Below are positions 60,155 through 64,000 of a stretch of 64,000 nt of DNA, piece after piece. The translations under genes and the position numbers were made by a program. The notes beneath the pieces were generated by a model. The model saw nothing but the letters and a program-made list of their open reading frames with translations, was not told where the DNA came from and did no database searches. How positions within the stretch are numbered: the first letter of the stretch is position 1; every line of letters starts with the position of its first letter. The DNA comes from an uncultured Christensenellaceae bacterium (GTDB lineage Bacteria; Bacillota; Clostridia; Christensenellales; Borkfalkiaceae). The stretch lies in assembly GCA_910588645.1 (NCBI GenBank), contig CAJUOY010000009.1, forward strand, positions 9,974 to 73,973. Direction: 5' to 3'.

Positions 60155-63100
60155 ATGAAAAAATTGACAATCGACGGCAACACCGCCGCGAGTCACGTTG
60201 CGTACGCCTTTTCGGAAGTAGCGGCGATTTACCCCATTACCCCCTCTTCGCCTATGGCAGAAGTAGCCGACGAGTGGGCTACGGCCGGCAGAACCAATAT
60301 GTGGGGACAGCAGGTCAAGATTGCGGAAATGCAGTCGGAAGGCGGCGCGGCGGGCGCGGTACACGGTTCGCTCTGCGCAGGCGCTCTCACGACTACCTAC
60401 ACCGCATCGCAGGGACTTTTATTGATGATCCCCAATATGTACAAGATATCAGGCGAGCTTATGCCTATGGTTATGCACGTTTCGGCGCGCGCGATCGCGG
60501 CTCACTCGCTCAACATTTTCGGCGATCACGCGGACGTAATGGCCTGCCGTCAGACGGGATTTGCAATGCTCTGCGACTCATCCGTACAGGAAGTTATGGA
60601 TCTTGCGTTGGTAGCGCATATGTCCACCCTCAAATCGAGAGTTCCTTTCATTAACTTCTTCGACGGTTTCAGAACTTCGCACGAAGTTTCCAAAATAGAC
60701 GTTTGGGACGAGTCCGACGACTATGCAGAAATCAGAACGCTCTGCGATAAAGCAGGCATACCCGCGGACATAGCAGATTTCAAGTCTCGCTCGCTCAACC
60801 CCGAACATCCCATTCAGAAGGGTACCGCGCAGAACGGCGACACCTATTTCCAGAACAGAGAGACAGCAAATAAATACTACGAGGCTACTCCCGCAATCGT
60901 TCAGAAGATGATGGACATCGTTTCCGCAAAGTGCGGCAGAAGCTATCACCTTTTCGACTACGTAGGACATCCCCACGCGGAACACGTAATCGTATGTATG
61001 GGTTCTGCTTGCGAAACGGTTGAAGAGTCCATAAATAAGCTCAACGCTTCGGGCAATAAGTACGGTCTTGTAAAAGTTCGTCTCTACCGCCCCTTCGTTG
61101 CGGACGCCTTCATCGAATCTCTTCCTAAGACGGTTAAAAAACTTGCCGTTCTCGACAGAACAAAAGAGCCCGGCTCGCTCGGCGAACCTTTGTACCTCGA
61201 CGTATGCTCCTCCCTTCTCGAAAAGGGCATAACCAATGTAAAGGTCGTAGGCGGCAGATACGGCCTCGGCTCAAAGGAATTTACTCCCTCTATGGTTCTT
61301 GCGGTATATAAGAACATAGAGCAGAAAGAGCCCAAAAACCACTTCACTATCGGTATTCACGAGGACGTTACAAATACTTCCCTCGACTTCTCCGAAAAGT
61401 TCGACGCGGCTCCCGAAGGCTCCACCAGCTGTAAATTCTACGGCCTCGGTTCGGACGGTACCGTCGGCGCGAACAAGAACTCCATTAAAATCATCGGTGA
61501 TCATACGGACAAGCACGCACAGGCATACTTCTTCTATGATTCCAAAAAGTCGGGCGGCATAACCGTATCTCACCTCCGCTTCGGCGACGCGCCCATTCAG
61601 TCCGAATACCTCATCGACTCGGCTGACTTCGTTCAGTGCTCCAACCCCTCGTATGTTACCCGTTACGATATGACGAGCGACATAAAGGAAGGCGGCACGC
61701 TTCTTATCAACACCAACGCAACGACCGTAAAAGCGCTCGAAGAATTCCTTCCCGCAAAGGTCAAGCAGGATATTGCAAAAAAACACATCAATCTCTACGT
61801 TATCGACGCAATCAGGATTGCCGCAGACCTTGGATTGAGAGGCAGAACGAACACCATTCTTCAATCGGCGTTCTTCCGCGTCAATCCTCAGATAATGCCC
61901 TACGACAAGGCCATAGAATATATGAAGTATATGGCTAAAAAATCCTTCGGCAGAAAGGGCGACGCAGTGGTTCAGATGAACTACAACGCAATAGACGCTG
62001 CCGCAGGGGACAACCTTATAAAGATTAACGTTCCCGCTGCCTGGGCTAAAACAACCAAGGGCGCGGAAATGGTTAAGGGCGCGGACAACGCTTACTATCA
62101 GGAAATCATCAAACCCATTCTTTATCTGGAAGGAGACAAACTCAGATCGTCGCAGTTCAACGCCGACGGTCACGTACCCACCGGCACGACCAAGTACGAA
62201 AAGCGCGGCGTAGCCGTTATGGTTCCCGAAATCATTACGGAAAAATGTATCCAGTGCGGAAGCTGTTCGTTTGTCTGCCCTCACGCCTGCCTCAGGCCCG
62301 CCCTTATCAAGAGCGGAGAAAAGATGCCCAAGACTCTTACGACAAAGGCTGCTATCGGTCTTGCGGGATACGAATACAAGATGCAGGTTTCTCCCCTCGA
62401 CTGTATGGGTTGCGGCGTGTGCGCAACAGTCTGCCCCGTAAAGGACGGCGGAGCTATAAAGATGGTTCCTCTTGCAGAATCGCTTGAAAAGGGCGAAGAC
62501 AAGAACTGGGAATACGCTGTGGAACTTCCCGAGGTTGACACTTCCAAGTTCAAGAAGGACACCGTAAAGGGATGCCAGTTTGCAACTCCCCTCTTCGAGT
62601 TCTCGGGCGCGTGCGCAGGCTGCGGCGAAACTCCTTACGTCAAGGTAGTAACCCAGCTCTTCGGCGAAGATATGGTAATTGCAAATGCAACGGGATGCTC
62701 GTCCATTTACGGAGGCTCTTCCCCCACTTGCCCTTACACCACCAACAAACAGGGACGCGGCCCCGCTTGGGCTAACTCGCTGTTCGAGGACAACGCGGAA
62801 TTCGGTTACGGTATGAACCTTGCATATTCCGCAAGAAGGGCTTCGGTCAAGAGCAAGGTTGAAAAACTTGCTACTCTTTGGGATAACGAAGAGGGCAAAA
62901 AGGCTTGCGAAGCTTACCTTGCCGCTTTCGAAGAGAGAGAACCTTCCAAGAAAGCGAGCGCGGAACTCGTAAAGATCTTACAGGCAAATCTCGACAGCAA
63001 CGCGGAAACAGTAGCTCTGTTGAAAGACATTCTTGCAGTCAAGAGCAAGGTTGAAAAGCTTGCAAGAACCTGGACAAACTATTCCGACGGACAGGAAGCG

Positions 63101-63811
63101 AGCGAATCGTTCGTCAAAGCCGCTGAAACTTACGCTCTTATTAAAGATATCCTCGACGCTAAGGACTGCCTTGCAAAGAAATCCGTCTGGATATTCGGCG
63201 GCGACGGCTGGGCTTACGATATCGGTTACGGCGGTCTCGACCACGTACTTGCTTCCGGCGAGGACGTAAACGTGCTTGTACTTGACACCGAAGTTTATTC
63301 CAACACAGGCGGACAGGCAAGTAAGTCGACCAACATCGGCGCGGTCGCTAAGTTTGCATCGGCAGGCAAGAGAGTTAAAAAGAAGGATCTCGGCATGATC
63401 GCCAAGTCCTACGGTTACGTTTACGTGGCGCAGGTTGCAATGGGTTCCAACCCCGCACAGCTCCTTAAAGCGCTGACCGAGGCAGAAGCTTACCACGGCC
63501 CTTCAATCATCATAGCTTACGCTCCCTGCATCAACCACGGCATCAATATGACCAAGAGCCAGCTTGAAGAAAAAGCGGCTGTTGATTGCGGCTACTGGCC
63601 TTTATACAGATACAACCCCAACACCGATACGTTCACCCTCGATTCCAAGGATCCTACGGGCGACTATCAGGCCTTCCTTGCAAGCGAAACGAGATATTCC
63701 TCGCTCGCAAAGACTCAGGGCGAAGAAGTTGCGGCAGAGCTGTTCAAGAAGACCGAAGAATCCGCAAAGGCAAGACTTGCGGGATACAAAAAGCTCGCGG
63801 GCAAAGAATAA
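60155..63811 (+). CDS. nifJ: Pyruvate:ferredoxin (flavodoxin) oxidoreductase
   Basis: PFOR splits pyruvate to acetyl-CoA and CO2 while reducing ferredoxin, the central step of clostridial fermentation. The 1218-residue single-chain enzyme has domain I (YPITPSSPMAE, about 25-35), the CoA-binding region, two ferredoxin clusters (CIQCGSCSFVCPHAC and CMGCGVCATVCP, about 690-765), a further cluster cysteine pair CAGCGETPY, and the thiamine diphosphate site GDGWAYDIGYGG. It is longer than most (about 1170-1180) because a helical module (about 897-1005) is duplicated. GGAGG precedes the ATG. It ends in a strong terminator. Confidence 0.95.
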   Translation: MKKLTIDGNTAASHVAYAFSEVAAIYPITPSSPMAEVADEWATAGRTNMWGQQVKIAEMQSEGGAAGAVHGSLCAGALTTTYTASQGLLLMIPNMYKISGELMPMVMHVSARAIAAHSLNIFGDHADVMACRQTGFAMLCDSSVQEVMDLALVAHMSTLKSRVPFINFFDGFRTSHEVSKIDVWDESDDYAEIRTLCDKAGIPADIADFKSRSLNPEHPIQKGTAQNGDTYFQNRETANKYYEATPAIVQKMMDIVSAKCGRSYHLFDYVGHPHAEHVIVCMGSACETVEESINKLNASGNKYGLVKVRLYRPFVADAFIESLPKTVKKLAVLDRTKEPGSLGEPLYLDVCSSLLEKGITNVKVVGGRYGLGSKEFTPSMVLAVYKNIEQKEPKNHFTIGIHEDVTNTSLDFSEKFDAAPEGSTSCKFYGLGSDGTVGANKNSIKIIGDHTDKHAQAYFFYDSKKSGGITVSHLRFGDAPIQSEYLIDSADFVQCSNPSYVTRYDMTSDIKEGGTLLINTNATTVKALEEFLPAKVKQDIAKKHINLYVIDAIRIAADLGLRGRTNTILQSAFFRVNPQIMPYDKAIEYMKYMAKKSFGRKGDAVVQMNYNAIDAAAGDNLIKINVPAAWAKTTKGAEMVKGADNAYYQEIIKPILYLEGDKLRSSQFNADGHVPTGTTKYEKRGVAVMVPEIITEKCIQCGSCSFVCPHACLRPALIKSGEKMPKTLTTKAAIGLAGYEYKMQVSPLDCMGCGVCATVCPVKDGGAIKMVPLAESLEKGEDKNWEYAVELPEVDTSKFKKDTVKGCQFATPLFEFSGACAGCGETPYVKVVTQLFGEDMVIANATGCSSIYGGSSPTCPYTTNKQGRGPAWANSLFEDNAEFGYGMNLAYSARRASVKSKVEKLATLWDNEEGKKACEAYLAAFEEREPSKKASAELVKILQANLDSNAETVALLKDILAVKSKVEKLARTWTNYSDGQEASESFVKAAETYALIKDILDAKDCLAKKSVWIFGGDGWAYDIGYGGLDHVLASGEDVNVLVLDTEVYSNTGGQASKSTNIGAVAKFASAGKRVKKKDLGMIAKSYGYVYVAQVAMGSNPAQLLKALTEAEAYHGPSIIIAYAPCINHGINMTKSQLEEKAAVDCGYWPLYRYNPNTDTFTLDSKDPTGDYQAFLASETRYSSLAKTQGEEVAAELFKKTEESAKARLAGYKKLAGKE
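62846..63063 (+). repeat. Duplicated module inside nifJ
   Basis: A 26-bp segment at 62846-62871 recurs at 63038-63063 with one mismatch. Each encodes VKSKVEKLA and leads into a module ending in ALLKDILA or ALIKDILDA; the first is about 64 and the second about 41 residues, so it looks like an old, uneven tandem duplication. Confidence 0.7.
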
Positions 63812-63827
63812 TTAAGTAAAATTAATT

Positions 63828-63852
63828 TTCCCCTCGGATATTCCGAGGGGAA
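63828..63852 (+). terminator. Intrinsic terminator of nifJ
   Basis: TTCCCCTCGGA and TCCGAGGGGAA around TAT, followed by TTATTTTAAT. Confidence 0.85.
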
Positions 63853-63902
63853 TTATTTTAATAAAAAGAGCGGGATAAAAGCGCACTTCCCATAGGGAAT
63901 AT

Positions 63903-63936
63903 AAAAAGCGAAGAATTTAAAAATTCTTCGCTTTTT
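63903..63936. terminator. Bidirectional intrinsic terminator
   Basis: AAAAAGCGAAGAATTT and AAATTCTTCGCTTTTT form a 16-bp stem around AA with T-tracts on both strands. It probably serves a minus-strand gene entering from the right edge. Confidence 0.75.
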
Positions 63937-63958
63937 ACAATTGATGATAAATTGAAAT

Positions 63959-64000
63959 TTATAAGTCAATATCAACTTTATATTCCGTATCTATCAAAAT
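63959..64000 (-). CDS. Possible 3' end of a gene running in from the right
   Basis: Reading the minus strand from the window edge in one frame gives ILIDTEYKVDIDL and a TAA at 63959-63961, 22 bp before the terminator at 63936. Only 13 residues are available, so the product cannot be named and the frame itself is uncertain. Confidence 0.35.
   Translation of the reverse strand: MLIDTEYKVDIDL

Noticed and set aside
61271..62284. 337-codon minus-strand frame inside nifJ
   Set aside because: It is antisense to conserved PFOR clusters and has no recognisable motif.
63940..63965. Repeat shared with 32863 (AAATTGAAATTTA-like)
   Set aside because: It is a short AT-rich palindrome that can arise by chance, with no larger similarity around it.

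Overview
The window looks like a chromosomal segment of a low-to-moderate GC, anaerobic Bacillota (Clostridia-like, possibly Christensenellales or a related gut lineage; this placement is inference). The reasons are an uninterrupted sporulation sigma factor SigK, pyruvate:ferredoxin oxidoreductase, the c-di-AMP cyclase CdaA, a group II ECF transporter module (EcfA/EcfT), DUF1015 and RecX/YigZ/Nif3/TrmK neighbours typical of Firmicutes, and strong TTGACA-17-TATAAT promoters. No rRNA, CRISPR array, transposase or phage gene was found. Most genes are on the minus strand.

Layout. 1-1.4 kb: the tail of an ABC-F protein, a methyltransferase and a GNAT acetyltransferase. 1.4-11.5 kb: housekeeping genes plsY, der, a small membrane protein, rluD, lspA, an orphan mazF-type toxin, a CaCA cation antiporter behind a yybP-ykoY (Mn2+) riboswitch, birA, recX, yigZ, tyrS and sigK. 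11.6-12.4 kb: a decayed XRE-type membrane regulator. 12.5-16.3 kb: a heterodimeric ABC exporter. 16.6-29.6 kb: an extracytoplasmic block with four lipoproteins (one carrying a TlpA-like thioredoxin domain), a membrane Fe-S protein fused to a second TlpA domain, its membrane partner, and a 1122-residue transglutaminase-like surface protein with a 36-bp tandem repeat. 29.9-32.8 kb: a second Mn2+ riboswitch, a second CaCA antiporter and a Na/Pi cotransporter. 32.8-35.1 kb: an AT-rich probably acquired stretch (flavodoxin-like protein, lipoprotein) marked by copies of the 3' end of tRNA-Glu. 35.1-37 kb: tRNA-Glu(CTC), a 6S RNA, aspS and a free-standing small RNA of unknown class. 37-43 kb: a zinc-ribbon protein, nif3-like, trmK, sigA, dnaG and a dGTPase. 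43-52 kb: a long tightly coupled operon from cdaA through lysC to the shikimate genes aroC-aroB-aroE-aroQ-aroK and an SDR. 52-60 kb: holA, a LysR regulator, mnmE, a membrane protein, truA, ecfT and a fused double ecfA. 60-64 kb: a pyruvate:ferredoxin oxidoreductase.

The most interesting points are: (1) a possible trans-membrane thiol/electron-transfer module at 16.6-26 kb; (2) two separate Mn2+ riboswitches, each controlling a CaCA antiporter, which predicts Mn2+ export; (3) several genes whose promoter places the transcription start on or within a few bases of the start codon, i.e. leaderless mRNAs; (4) a 35-residue CdaR-like membrane peptide coupled to cdaA; (5) a free-standing sRNA with its own promoter and terminator; (6) tRNA-Glu 3'-end copies bounding an AT-rich insert.

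All calls come from reading the sequence and from remembered family motifs. No database search was run. Start codons were moved where a ribosome site, gene overlap or promoter supported it.
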